Below, piece after piece: positions 1-8,632 of a DNA stretch of 64,000 nt. Within the stretch, counting starts at the first letter, position 1; the number at the start of each line of letters is the position of its first letter. Position numbers and translations under genes: made by a program. The notes beneath the pieces are model-generated. The model did not search any database. It was not told where the DNA came from and saw nothing but the letters and a program-made list of their open reading frames with translations. The stretch comes from Dyadobacter sp. CY261. Lineage in GTDB: Bacteria; Bacteroidota; Bacteroidia; Cytophagales; Spirosomataceae. The stretch is taken from positions 124,001-188,000 of the forward strand of contig NZ_JAKCPW010000003.1 of the NCBI RefSeq assembly GCF_021440085.1. The letters run 5' to 3'.

Positions 1-294
1 GTCATTCAACGCCTGGAAACCGATGCCTACTTTGCCATTTGCAACCGTACCGTCGGCTGCGAAGGTCTGGCTTGTAGGTGAATTCTGGATATTGAACCAC
101 TTTCGACGGAAGATAGCCGTCATATTGAAGTCCTCGCGCACGCCGGTGAAGCCCGGGTTGATAGACATCGGATTTTGCACATATTGCTCGTAGAGCACCT
201 CGCGCTGCGCCCACGCAATGTCCTGCGAGCCGAGTAGAAATGCACCGGCAACGATTATCCTGGTTATAAAGTAACGTGTGCTCTTCAAAAACAT
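1..294 (-). CDS. PorP/SprF-family type IX secretion membrane protein, N-terminal part
   Basis: The reading frame starts at the ATG complementary to 292-294 and stays open for 98 codons until the window edge, so the C-terminal part is missing. The first 30 or so residues form a signal peptide (basic start, hydrophobic stretch IIVAGAFLLG, end at AWAQ). The mature start reads EQYVQNPMSINPGFTGVRE, the typical opening of PorP/SprF proteins, which are outer-membrane beta-barrels linked to type IX secretion and gliding in Bacteroidota. Family identity is recognised from this motif; which paralogue it is cannot be told from 98 residues. A minus-strand terminator lies just upstream, so it probably has its own promoter. 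Confidence 0.82.
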   Translation of the reverse strand, partial: MFLKSTRYFITRIIVAGAFLLGSQDIAWAQREVLYEQYVQNPMSINPGFTGVREDFNMTAIFRRKWFNIQNSPTSQTFAADGTVANGKVGIGFQALND

Positions 295-320
295 AGGCAC
301 CGGATTTGGGTTATTGAAAA

Positions 321-353
321 CAAAAATGGCAGGAGAGTCAATCTCTTGCCATC
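321..353 (-). terminator. Rho-independent terminator of the large outer-membrane gene
   Basis: On the minus strand a stem built from ATGGCAAGAGA and TCTCCTGCCAT (one mismatch) around a five-base loop is followed by TTTTTG. It lies 42 bases after the stop codon of the 1069-residue gene and before the porP/sprF start, so it separates the two transcripts. Confidence 0.75.
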
Positions 354-394
354 TTTATAACTCTTGAATAATGCTTTTTTACTGCCTGATCCGA

Positions 395-3300
395 TCAAAA
401 ATCGTAACCAAGTGTTACGTAAGGAATTGGCTTGTTGGTATAACCGTTATCGACACCCCAGGCATAATCAAATTTGGCGTAAAACCCGAACAGGGTCGTT
501 CTTACCCCCGCGCCATAGCCCATCAGGTAAGGGTTTTTATAATTCGTAACAGTTGCCCGAAATGTCTCACTCTGATCGACGATGATCTGCGTGTTCAGGC
601 TGTTGTTTTCACTGAATGGTCCTTTGCCGGTCCACGCGGTACCAATGTCACCGAATCCAACAATCTGGAAGTTTCGCAGGAAGCTGGAAGTGATGGCACC
701 ACGGTAAAGGTATTTTACAAGCGGAATTCTCAGTTCGGCATTCAGCAACATATAACTTGTCCCTGACAACCTGTTCAATTTGAAACCGCGAAGGTTAGTG
801 GCGAAGTCGGCGAAGAAAATATCGCGGTTGTCACGCTGGAAATTGAGCGGATTATCACCGGTTCGGTTTTCTTTGCGGTTACCCAACCAGTTTTCCATAC
901 CGCCAAGGATGTTTTGCTTCGGCGCTTTTCCACCCGAATGGCTCGCAGACGCCCGCACCGCCAAGATCAGGTCCCTGTGGATTTTCTGGTAATGCCGTAA
1001 ATCAAGGCTTATGCGATTGAAGCTTTCATTGCCATTGCTTAGTCCCTGATATGCATCGTAACGCAATTTGAAGCGCGTCCCTTCCATCATATTCATACCA
1101 TTCACACGGGTATTGTCGAATACGAATTCACTTCGCAGCCCGCCGTAATTGGACGACGCATCCGGATTAGGCAGCAGTACGTCGATCATTCTGGTAGATG
1201 TAAACATTGGCGACACCGAGAAGCGGCTCGTTGTCGAGAACGGATACGAGGCCGTGAACATCAACTGATTAAACCGGTATTTCTGGATCAGCCCTTCCGT
1301 ATCGTTGTACAACGTCTTGCGATCTACACGAAGACCAAAATCGACGCGATATGTATTGTTGTTATACTCGGCAAACAGATCGCTGTTGCGGAAGTTCGAA
1401 GAAATAAATAGCCCCGCTTTAATCACATGGTTTTCAAGCAGGTCGTTCATCGAGATGGATTGGGCATAACCAAATCCCCGGATCGGGTCAATACGCCAGT
1501 CGGAGGCTGCATCGTTGGTAATAAACAGACCTTTGTAGTTATAAGGCCCTTTGATCGCAATATTTTCGCGAACGGCCTTTGTACGGGAAGCTATGCCCGG
1601 AGTCGTTGGAAAGCTCCCACGGTTTCTTCTCGATTCAAACGATTTCAGAACATCCTCGTCGAACTCATAATTGTCCGTATCAACCTCGCCGTCTTTCAGG
1701 GCAAGCTTGTTAGTCTGTTGAGACTGTGCGGCCTTGCCTGCCGAATCTGATTTTACGGCGCTGCTTACGGGACTAGCATTGCCCGCGCTTGCCACATTCA
1801 GCGCCGGCGGATTTACGGTCGCATTCAGGTCGAAGCTGTTTTTGTAGGCGGCGGTGTAATAGCCGTCATTCAAATAAGTATACGCCAGAGCACCGCCAGC
1901 CGATTTCAGATTTACATCTGCGTTCCGGATGTTCTGGATATAATTAGTTAGCTGTGAATTGGTTCGCGAAGCTCTGTTGAATTTGTAAAGGTTGTTGACA
2001 CCCTTGCCATTCGATAGGTAGATGACGTCACTTTCATCGGCATAAACTGGCGTAACTTTGGTTTTGCCATCTGTCTCAACCAGTTTTACGATGTTTTCAG
2101 ACCGCGGCGCACCATCGTGCTCGTACAGCGTATAAGAAGGCGAAATAGACTTAAAACTCCCTTTATCTCCCCTGCCAAGCGAATCAACCGGTCTGTTAGA
2201 AGAAAAGACCACACGGCGCGACGAGCCCTGGATAAAGCGCGGCGAAAGATCATCGTAAAGGTCGTTGGTCAATGGCAATGCCGATGCCCTGGCCACGCTG
2301 ATCAGGAAGAGGTCATTTTGCCCAGCCTTATCAGCACTCACAGCCAGCATGGTGCCGTCGTGCGACACGTCCATATCCACGATCTGGTCCAGTCCGCGTA
2401 TATTCCGCTTGGTTTTGATTTTGATTTTCTTTGTACCGACGTTTTCGTACATGTACAAATTCTTCTTGTCATTCTCGGAAGCCAGGACCGTCAGCACGTT
2501 GTTCCGTGACCAACCCAGCAACGGTGGCTGAGTTTTCATACGACCTCCAATGATATCTAACTTACCTTGCCGGATCACCTTTTTCGACCCAGTCTCGCTA
2601 TCAAAAAGATACACGCGAAAACGGCCATTCTTAATCTCGCTCACAGCAGTAAACTTCTTATCTGGCGAAATTTTGATTACTGCGCTCGCATCCGTCACAT
2701 TGAACTCGTTTAACTTATATTTCCATGTGGGATTGGGATCTGAATAGAATTGCTCCGCGTTTTTGGCCTGGTTCAGATAATAAGCCCGCCAGTCGCGCAG
2801 GAAGCGGTTATAGGATTGTACGCCAAGCGTGCTGGTAATGCTGGTTTGCTCGGTGCGGATAATGCGGGTCAGGTTGAGAATATCCGAAATCTTATCCTTT
2901 CCGTACCGTTCCGCAATGTAGTTCCAGATTGAATGGCCGATCAGCGTGGCGTCATCACCTGTCATGAGTGTGGGCTTGCGTACATTGCGGTTTTTGAAAA
3001 AGTCACGCATGTAGTCGTTCAACTCGGGCGACCAGCCTTCGGCAATATAAGCTGCCGTTCCGGTCATGAACCATTCGGGCAGTGTCAGCAGCAAAGAGCT
3101 TTGCAAAGCCTCCTTCATGTTGCCGCCATAAAGCATATCATACACAAAAAGAAGACTTATATCCCGCACAAGTTTCTTCCTAAACCCAATCTGGTCGCCT
3201 GTATATGCCACCTCCACGCGAGACTGCGAGAGGTTAAGTTTCTGGTCACTGAGATTATCCAGCACCGAAAGGCCCATGTTGCTCTGTTCCAGCTCGGCCG

Positions 3301-3604
3301 GTGAGTTGTAGAGGAATATTTTTACACGATTGTATGGCGTCCAGCCGAGAACGTCAGTAATTTTATCAAACTCGCTTTCAGCATATTGCGCCGTGAGCTT
3401 TGCGAGTGAAGTACCGCCCTGATAGTGATAGATTTCGAAGTTGGTGGTCCTGAATATTTTCCAGTTGAATTTCTTGTACTGGACCCGGTTCTTTCCAAAA
3501 GTCTCCTGCGAAGGATAGCGCTGTGCTATTGACTCTGTAAATAATCCTAAAATCCCTAAAAGACCAATCGAAAAGGTTAATGTGTAAATATATCTTTTGC
3601 TCAT
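395..3604 (-). CDS. Large outer-membrane protein: MA-like peptidase region, TolB-like propeller, Omp85-type barrel
   Basis: The 1069-residue product has a signal peptide (residues 1-28, ending ESIAQ). Residues about 45-290 resemble the MA-clan (gluzincin) fold: the stretch LPEWFMTGTAAYIAEGW is what normally follows the zinc helix, but no HExxH precedes it, so the region is probably not a working peptidase. Residues about 295-630 hold repeated WD40/TolB-type blades (for example SPDKKFTAVSEI and SHDGTMLAVSAD). Residues about 690-1069 look like a bacterial surface antigen barrel, with an L6-type RGF motif in NLRGFKLNRL and a terminal aromatic residue (GYDF). Similar proteins are widespread in Bacteroidota but poorly characterised; a part in outer-membrane biogenesis or surface export is only inference. 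Confidence 0.75.
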   Translation of the reverse strand: MSKRYIYTLTFSIGLLGILGLFTESIAQRYPSQETFGKNRVQYKKFNWKIFRTTNFEIYHYQGGTSLAKLTAQYAESEFDKITDVLGWTPYNRVKIFLYNSPAELEQSNMGLSVLDNLSDQKLNLSQSRVEVAYTGDQIGFRKKLVRDISLLFVYDMLYGGNMKEALQSSLLLTLPEWFMTGTAAYIAEGWSPELNDYMRDFFKNRNVRKPTLMTGDDATLIGHSIWNYIAERYGKDKISDILNLTRIIRTEQTSITSTLGVQSYNRFLRDWRAYYLNQAKNAEQFYSDPNPTWKYKLNEFNVTDASAVIKISPDKKFTAVSEIKNGRFRVYLFDSETGSKKVIRQGKLDIIGGRMKTQPPLLGWSRNNVLTVLASENDKKNLYMYENVGTKKIKIKTKRNIRGLDQIVDMDVSHDGTMLAVSADKAGQNDLFLISVARASALPLTNDLYDDLSPRFIQGSSRRVVFSSNRPVDSLGRGDKGSFKSISPSYTLYEHDGAPRSENIVKLVETDGKTKVTPVYADESDVIYLSNGKGVNNLYKFNRASRTNSQLTNYIQNIRNADVNLKSAGGALAYTYLNDGYYTAAYKNSFDLNATVNPPALNVASAGNASPVSSAVKSDSAGKAAQSQQTNKLALKDGEVDTDNYEFDEDVLKSFESRRNRGSFPTTPGIASRTKAVRENIAIKGPYNYKGLFITNDAASDWRIDPIRGFGYAQSISMNDLLENHVIKAGLFISSNFRNSDLFAEYNNNTYRVDFGLRVDRKTLYNDTEGLIQKYRFNQLMFTASYPFSTTSRFSVSPMFTSTRMIDVLLPNPDASSNYGGLRSEFVFDNTRVNGMNMMEGTRFKLRYDAYQGLSNGNESFNRISLDLRHYQKIHRDLILAVRASASHSGGKAPKQNILGGMENWLGNRKENRTGDNPLNFQRDNRDIFFADFATNLRGFKLNRLSGTSYMLLNAELRIPLVKYLYRGAITSSFLRNFQIVGFGDIGTAWTGKGPFSENNSLNTQIIVDQSETFRATVTNYKNPYLMGYGAGVRTTLFGFYAKFDYAWGVDNGYTNKPIPYVTLGYDF

Positions 3605-3620
3605 ATTGCTTAGGCTGACG

Positions 3621-4691
3621 TCAACGGAAATATAACGAAAAATACCTTTTTATATTCACTAGCGGGTTCAATTCTTTCCCGTCAATCAGGTGGTTACAGA
3701 GCTCTTTTGCAAAAAAGGGCGCCAACGTAACTCCCTTGGTGCCTAACCCGTTGAAAATAGACACATTAGGAAATTCGGGATGGACGCCAACCAGCGGTCG
3801 GCGGTCACGTACCGATGGCCGGATACCTGCAAAAGCGTCTTTTAAAGTATATGGAACGTTTATCAAGCCATCTAATTTAGACTTCAACTCCCCCGTAGCG
3901 CCCTCAGTAACCTTCCAGTCCAACGGGTCCCAGGAGTAAGTTGCGCCCACCTTCATCCTATTTTCAGCCACAGGTAATGCGAATATTCCCTGGTTAATGA
4001 TATACGGTTTTACTGTGATGTCCGCAGCAATTTCCAGGATTTGTCCTTTTACAGGAGTGAACGGAAGCCAGTTGAACCAATCGTTTTCCAAAGCAAAAAA
4101 ACCCTGACAGAAAACGGCCATTCCAAATTGCTGGCCATGCCACTCGATACGCTCTTCCGTCCTTACGAGATCGGCTGGTGCAAAGGTTGCTTCCTGGTAT
4201 AGATTCTGATTCCGAAAATAGGCCCGGCTAGCATCCAGTAACACGGGCAAGTCGATCCAACCCGATTGCACTACCTCCAGGCCCCCAAAATCCGCATTTA
4301 CATAAGGAAGGTCGTTTCTTGGGTCAGGTGTGTTGGCAATGTAGGGAAGGATAGCGGGGTCGGCCGTTTGGGCTAAGTAAGTATTTTGCTCCGCAATTGA
4401 CCGGAATGGTCGGTAAATGGGCGCTAAATGCACTATTTTTCGGTCCAATTTTTCTTCCAGGCTCCCGTAGAAAGATTTGGCATAAGGAAAAAGATCGTCA
4501 GCCAGCCATGTTTTGACCAGCTTTTTACCCGTCAACGGATTGAAAATGCCGGCTGCTACCCGCGAAGAAGAAGGCATCGACGAGTCGCCGATGATCAGAA
4601 AGCTTTTCCCAAGCTCATGCAGGTGCCAGGCAAGCGCAGTTCCCCCAATGCCCTGCCCGATGATCAAATAATCGTAGTCAAATTGCTGCAT
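3621..4691 (-). CDS. FAD-dependent oxidoreductase, DAO family
   Basis: The 356-residue product starts with a dinucleotide-binding fold: YLIIGQGIGGTALAWHL at residues 8-24 matches GxGxxG, and RVAAGIFNPLTGKK (about 44-57) is the usual second FAD contact of the D-amino-acid oxidase/glycine oxidase family. Near the C-terminus, NGLGTKGVTLAPFFAK is the late flavin-binding motif. No signal peptide is seen, so it is cytoplasmic. ThiO-type glycine oxidase is one possibility, but no thiamine gene is near; the substrate stays open. It ends 16 bases before the large outer-membrane gene and begins 1 base after cmk, so it is probably translated from the cmk transcript. Confidence 0.75.
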   Translation of the reverse strand: MQQFDYDYLIIGQGIGGTALAWHLHELGKSFLIIGDSSMPSSSRVAAGIFNPLTGKKLVKTWLADDLFPYAKSFYGSLEEKLDRKIVHLAPIYRPFRSIAEQNTYLAQTADPAILPYIANTPDPRNDLPYVNADFGGLEVVQSGWIDLPVLLDASRAYFRNQNLYQEATFAPADLVRTEERIEWHGQQFGMAVFCQGFFALENDWFNWLPFTPVKGQILEIAADITVKPYIINQGIFALPVAENRMKVGATYSWDPLDWKVTEGATGELKSKLDGLINVPYTLKDAFAGIRPSVRDRRPLVGVHPEFPNVSIFNGLGTKGVTLAPFFAKELCNHLIDGKELNPLVNIKRYFSLYFR

Positions 4692-4692
4692 A

Positions 4693-5403
4693 TTAGGCTT
4701 TGTCGGCAGCGCGGCGTCTGAGTGACAACCCGATTTGCTGGTCGGCCAGACGCACCACCAGTTCCACCTGCTCGTCGAGGGTCATAAACGAGTTATCGAT
4801 ATAAACAGCATCTTCAGCTTGCATAAGCGGACTTTCGGCGCGATGTGTATCGATATGGTCGCGCATTTTCAGATTTTCAAGAATTGCTTCCAGACCGACC
4901 GTTTCGCCCTTTTCCAATAATTCACGTTGGCGGCGCTGTGCGCGGATCAATAGATCAGCAGTCATGAAGATTTTAAGTTCGGCCTGGGGAAATACAACCG
5001 TTCCAATGTCACGGCCATCCATCACAATGCTCTTTGTTTTGCCCATCCGCTGCTGTTGCGCCACCAATGCATGACGCACCTCCGCGATGGCACTCACGTC
5101 GCTTACCTTTTCCGAAACATACATCTTCCGGATCTCGTCTTCGACGTTCAACCCATTCAAATAAGTATCGTTACGTCCCAGCTCGGGATGACGGCGGAAA
5201 GAGATCTGCACTTTGGACAATGCATTTTCTACCTCCTTCGGATTCGTAAGACTGATATGGTTTTGGATAAAGTACAGTGTAACAGCCCTGTACATCGCAC
5301 CGGTGTCGATATAAGGGTAATTCAATTGCTTGGCAACCAGTTTCGCAGTCGTCGATTTCCCACAACTCGAATAACCGTCGATCGCAACGATAATCTTGGG
5401 CAT
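4693..5403 (-). CDS. cmk: Cytidylate kinase
   Basis: This enzyme phosphorylates CMP and dCMP with ATP in pyrimidine salvage. The P-loop DGYSSCGKSTTAK sits at residues 7-19, followed by the NMP-binding region (YIDTGAMYRAVTLYF) and the diagnostic VMDGRDIGTVVFP. The start was set at the ATG complementary to 5401-5403, giving 236 residues, close to the family norm; an upstream in-frame start would add 17 residues with no family counterpart. The next gene downstream on this strand follows after 1 base. Confidence 0.93.
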   Translation of the reverse strand: MPKIIVAIDGYSSCGKSTTAKLVAKQLNYPYIDTGAMYRAVTLYFIQNHISLTNPKEVENALSKVQISFRRHPELGRNDTYLNGLNVEDEIRKMYVSEKVSDVSAIAEVRHALVAQQQRMGKTKSIVMDGRDIGTVVFPQAELKIFMTADLLIRAQRRQRELLEKGETVGLEAILENLKMRDHIDTHRAESPLMQAEDAVYIDNSFMTLDEQVELVVRLADQQIGLSLRRRAADKA

Positions 5404-5450
5404 ACTTGAAGGACGTAATTTTACAAAGCGTAAAAATACATTTTTAAACC

Positions 5451-5966
5451 TCATTCCCCGGCCAGCTTCACAAACAAATGTTCGTCCAGCACCTGGCCAT
5501 TTTTAATAATGGCCTTGCGGTGAATAGCTTCCAGCTTGTAACCGGCTTTTTCCAGTACGCGCATCGAGGCGTGATTGGTTTCGAAGACGCCGGCAAAGAG
5601 CCGGGTAATGCTGGTATTTGTAAAGATCCATTCGGTCATTTGCATGACCGCGGCAGTAGTAATGTTCAGCCCCCAGTAAGGCTCGCCGAGCCAGTAGCCG
5701 ATCTCCGCGTTGTTGCGATGAATGTCCTCCTGCCGGAGCACTCCTATTCCGCCCACAAATTCATCATTATAATAGATTGCACGGTGAAAACTCTCGCTAT
5801 TGTGCCGACCATTGCAGAAATCGATCCAGTAATGGGCGTCCGAAAGTGTGTAAGGCGAAGGGAAATTGTCCCTTACCTTCGCTGTGACATTATTGTTATT
5901 GGCTAAATATGCCAGCCTTTCGGCGATATTTCTTTGGAAAGGCCTTAATGTTACCTGTGGATGCAT
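5451..5966 (-). CDS. GNAT-family N-acetyltransferase (RimJ/RimL type)
   Basis: The 171-residue protein has the layout of RimJ/RimL acetyltransferases: an N-terminal LRPFQRNIAERLAYLANN segment, a central strand with IGYWLGEPYWGLNITTAAV where acetyl-CoA binding is expected, and the usual late motif ETNHASMRVLEKAGYKLE. Cytoplasmic, with no signal sequence. The acceptor may be a protein N-terminus or a small amine and cannot be read from the sequence. It lies 47 bases before cmk and 4 bases after lutC, so it may be read through from the lut transcript, though its job need not be related. Confidence 0.82.
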   Translation of the reverse strand: MHPQVTLRPFQRNIAERLAYLANNNNVTAKVRDNFPSPYTLSDAHYWIDFCNGRHNSESFHRAIYYNDEFVGGIGVLRQEDIHRNNAEIGYWLGEPYWGLNITTAAVMQMTEWIFTNTSITRLFAGVFETNHASMRVLEKAGYKLEAIHRKAIIKNGQVLDEHLFVKLAGE

Positions 5967-5970
5967 ATAA

Positions 5971-6558
5971 CTACTCGTCTTCGAGCAGGAAGATCACCAT
6001 ACTACGCGCCCCGTGCGCGCCGATGACCAGCGATTGCTCAATATCCGCAGTTTTCGACGGACCTGCAATAAAACAACCCCAGCCCAACGTGTCCTGCAAT
6101 CGAACATAAGCCTCATGCATATTGTCTACGAGCGCATTACGCGGGATCACAAATGCGAGATTTTGGGTAATAAATGGCAATACGCGATGCGGCAAATATT
6201 GGTCCGAAATCCAGACCGCCCCATTTTCTGCCACGCCAAACTCAGCCTGCACAATGGCGATCTCGACGGTTTCCAACTCATGGGGATCGGATACATTAAG
6301 GCTAAAATCCGCCCAGGCGCTTAATGCAGGTATTGTAGTAGCGCGGTTAACGATGCCCTTGTAAAGCTCTCCCGCCTTTTGTGCGAGCTCTTTCAGATTT
6401 TTTACGACGATTACTTCGGTGTAAATGGCTGAAAGCATTTCCCGGAATTTGTCTTCCGTATTTTCAAAATCGCTGGCAAATGTCGTTACCGTTGGCAATG
6501 GCAGTGCCTCGGGTTTATTTTGCCTGATTTGACCTAATATTTTATCTCGTGAGCTCAT
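5971..6558 (-). CDS. lutC: Lactate utilisation protein C (LUD domain)
   Basis: The 195-residue protein is a LUD-domain (YkgG) member: motifs VEIAIVQAEFGVAENGAVWISD (shown in part) and GWGCFIAGPSKTADIEQSLVIGAHGAR are characteristic. In Bacillus subtilis LutC forms, with LutA and LutB, the iron-sulfur enzyme system that oxidises L-lactate to pyruvate in the cytoplasm (established for that organism). The gene starts 3 bases after the lutB stop codon, which shows co-translation. Downstream of the putative L-fucose genes, whose pathway ends in L-lactate, this assignment is consistent with context. Confidence 0.87.
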   Translation of the reverse strand: MSSRDKILGQIRQNKPEALPLPTVTTFASDFENTEDKFREMLSAIYTEVIVVKNLKELAQKAGELYKGIVNRATTIPALSAWADFSLNVSDPHELETVEIAIVQAEFGVAENGAVWISDQYLPHRVLPFITQNLAFVIPRNALVDNMHEAYVRLQDTLGWGCFIAGPSKTADIEQSLVIGAHGARSMVIFLLEDE

Positions 6559-6561
6559 CTT

Positions 6562-7938
6562 CTAATTTTTGCGGTTACGGACATACCAGTCACGGAAACT
6601 TTCCTTCGGCGGCTCAGGCATATCGCGTTGTTTGTACCAGGGATTCAGGCTATTATTTACCATAAATGGCATTGCGCGCATCACAGTCCGCCCCAGCCTG
6701 CCCGACCACTGGTAAAACCGCGGCGCTCCCAGCACCGTCGACATAGCACGGATTCCGATTTCCTTACTTTTAGGAACATGTCCTTCTTTTGCCAGCACTT
6801 GCCGCCATTTATATAGCTGGTCATGAATGTCGATTTTGACAGGACAAACATTCGAACAGCTTCCGCATAGTGTGCTTGCAAATGGCAAATCCGCATTTTT
6901 GGTCATATCCAGGTTCGGCGCCAGAATAGAACCGATCGGGCCAGCGACTGCATTATGGTAACTGTGCCCACCGCTTCTTCGGTATACCGGACAGGTGTTC
7001 ATACATGCCCCACACCGAATGCATTTCAGTGAATTTCTGAAATCCTTCCTCCCCAGCTGCGTGCTGCGTCCATTATCGACGATCACAATATGCATTTCCT
7101 GCCCTTCGCGTGGCTTTTTGAAATGGCTACTGTAAGTGGTGATCGGCTGGCCGGTGGCGCTTCTTGCGAGCAGGCGCAGAAATACGCCGAGGTGCTCCTG
7201 CTTAGGGATGATTTTTTCAAAACCCATGCAGGCTATGTGGATGTCGGCCAAATGCGCGCCCATATCGGCATTGCCTTCATTGGTCGAGACTACAAAACCG
7301 CCTGTTTCAGCAATGGCGAAGTTGACACCGGTCAATGCGGCGCGGCGCGTCAGGAACTTATCCCGCAAATGCTGGCGCGCGGCTTCGGTGAGATATTGTG
7401 GGTCTGTGGCGCCTGCATCCGTGCCCAGGTGTTGGTGGAAAAGGTCACCGATATCCTTCTTTTTCAAATGGATCGCGGGCAGCACGATATGGCTCGGCGG
7501 CTCGTTGCGGAGCTGCACAATGCGTTCGCCAAGGTCGGTATCAATCACTTCGATGCCGTTTTTGGTCAGGAACTCATTCATATGGCATTCCTCGGTAAGC
7601 ATCGACTTGCTTTTAACCATCTTCTCGATCTTGTGCCGCTTCAAAAGTCCAAGTACAATCTCGTTGTGCTCGGCGGCATTAGAAGCCCAGTGCACCTGTA
7701 CGCCATTTTCCTTTGCTTTTTGCTCGAAGGAAATCAGCAGTTCGTCGAGGTGCGAGAGCACATAATTCTTGATACCCGAAGCAGCCTCGCGGAGCTGCTC
7801 CCATTCCGGTAGTTGTTTCGATGATTTATCGCGTTTCTGGCGCACAAACCACAGGGTCTCGTCATGCCAGTTTACATAAGGTTCGTCTCTGTTAAACACC
7901 TCGGAAGCCTCCGCGTGCTCGATTACTGTTTTTGACAT
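6562..7938 (-). CDS. lutB: Lactate utilisation iron-sulfur protein B
   Basis: The 458-residue protein joins a LUD domain (about residues 70-290, with FAIAETGGFVVSTNEGNAD) to a ferredoxin-like domain. The cluster cysteines are C306, C309, C312 and C316 (CIRCGACMNTCP) and C358, C361 and C365 (CGSCSNVCP), enough for two 4Fe-4S clusters together with a further cysteine. This matches LutB/YkgF of the L-lactate oxidation system. It is translated ahead of lutC (3-base gap). Unlike the usual lutABC order, lutA is 695 bases away, on the far side of a small gene on the opposite strand, so lutBC must have its own promoter in 7939-8179. Confidence 0.9.
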   Translation of the reverse strand: MSKTVIEHAEASEVFNRDEPYVNWHDETLWFVRQKRDKSSKQLPEWEQLREAASGIKNYVLSHLDELLISFEQKAKENGVQVHWASNAAEHNEIVLGLLKRHKIEKMVKSKSMLTEECHMNEFLTKNGIEVIDTDLGERIVQLRNEPPSHIVLPAIHLKKKDIGDLFHQHLGTDAGATDPQYLTEAARQHLRDKFLTRRAALTGVNFAIAETGGFVVSTNEGNADMGAHLADIHIACMGFEKIIPKQEHLGVFLRLLARSATGQPITTYSSHFKKPREGQEMHIVIVDNGRSTQLGRKDFRNSLKCIRCGACMNTCPVYRRSGGHSYHNAVAGPIGSILAPNLDMTKNADLPFASTLCGSCSNVCPVKIDIHDQLYKWRQVLAKEGHVPKSKEIGIRAMSTVLGAPRFYQWSGRLGRTVMRAMPFMVNNSLNPWYKQRDMPEPPKESFRDWYVRNRKN

Positions 7939-8087
7939 AGCTGCCTTAACAATTAGATAATGGTATTTAAAAAAGAATAAGATTTGTACTTTTCACATTC
8001 ATTGCATTATTCAAAGTTTGCAGTTTGTTTAATAAACAACTTTTTGAAAATCATAAAAATGCTATTTTATTGTACTGCAATATCTTA

Positions 8088-8095
8088 TACTTTTG
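8088..8095 (+). promoter_or_regulatory. Possible -7 promoter element for the small secreted protein gene
   Basis: TACTTTTG matches the Bacteroidota -7 consensus TAnnTTTG exactly and lies 84 bases before the ATG at 8180 in an AT-rich intergenic region. No clear TTTG is found at the usual -33 distance, so this is a weak call. Confidence 0.3.
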
Positions 8096-8179
8096 AATCA
8101 ACAAAGTTTTTCGATCGGGGCATCGGAGTCTGAATTAAGTTCAGTTTAACTTTTTTTAGACAATTAAATATTAACTCCT

Positions 8180-8575
8180 ATGAAAACCAAAAACACTCTT
8201 ATCATCGCAGCCTTGACTGGCTTACTACTTTCAGGTTCGGCATTGACGTCAAATGCTCAGGACAACATCGCTACCGCAGACAAAACTGAAAACGCTTCTA
8301 CCAAGCTGACTGTTCTGCAGGTTAAACCATTGCAATTCCGAGTTTCTTATAATAATCCAATTTCAAAGAATGTAGTTGTGCGTATTCTGGACAACGAGAA
8401 AAATATCCTTTTCTCAGAAAACAGACGCGTTGACAATAACTATCTGAAATACTTCGATTTATCAACCCTGATGGACGGAACCTACACTTTCGAGATCATG
8501 GACGGTAAAGAGAAGGCAGCACAATCGTTTGATATTTTGACTACAACCAGCCGCGTTGTTTCTTCAATTAACTAA
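8180..8575 (+). CDS. Small secreted protein with an Ig-like fold
   Basis: The 131-residue product has a signal peptide (MKTKNTLIIAALTGLLLSGSALTSNAQ) and a mature domain of about 100 residues rich in beta-strands: VVVRILDNEKNILFSENRR and LMDGTYTFEIMDGKEK. The pattern of strand, turn, then 'DGTYTFEI' resembles FlgD-like or type IX sorting-domain Ig folds, though the protein stops in TTTSRVVSSIN and is not a standard sorting tail. I do not recognise a named family. It is alone on the plus strand, lying between lutA and lutB. Envelope-located; function unknown. Confidence 0.72.
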   Translation: MKTKNTLIIAALTGLLLSGSALTSNAQDNIATADKTENASTKLTVLQVKPLQFRVSYNNPISKNVVVRILDNEKNILFSENRRVDNNYLKYFDLSTLMDGTYTFEIMDGKEKAAQSFDILTTTSRVVSSIN

Positions 8576-8632
8576 CAACGGGCGCTTCTCAGATTCTCGC
8601 ACGTCTTCCGTAAACTTTGTATAGGCCGGGGC

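Noticed and set aside
2..214. A 70-codon minus-strand frame at the window edge
   Set aside because: It is in another frame of the porP/sprF gene, whose own frame from 294 has a signal peptide and family motif.
2117..2509. Plus-strand open frame inside the large outer-membrane gene
   Set aside because: Shadow of the propeller region; the opposite frame has a consistent signal peptide, blades and late barrel-like pattern.
7090..7812. A 240-codon plus-strand open frame across lutB
   Set aside because: Antisense to the LUD and ferredoxin domains of LutB; no start signal and no protein-like pattern.
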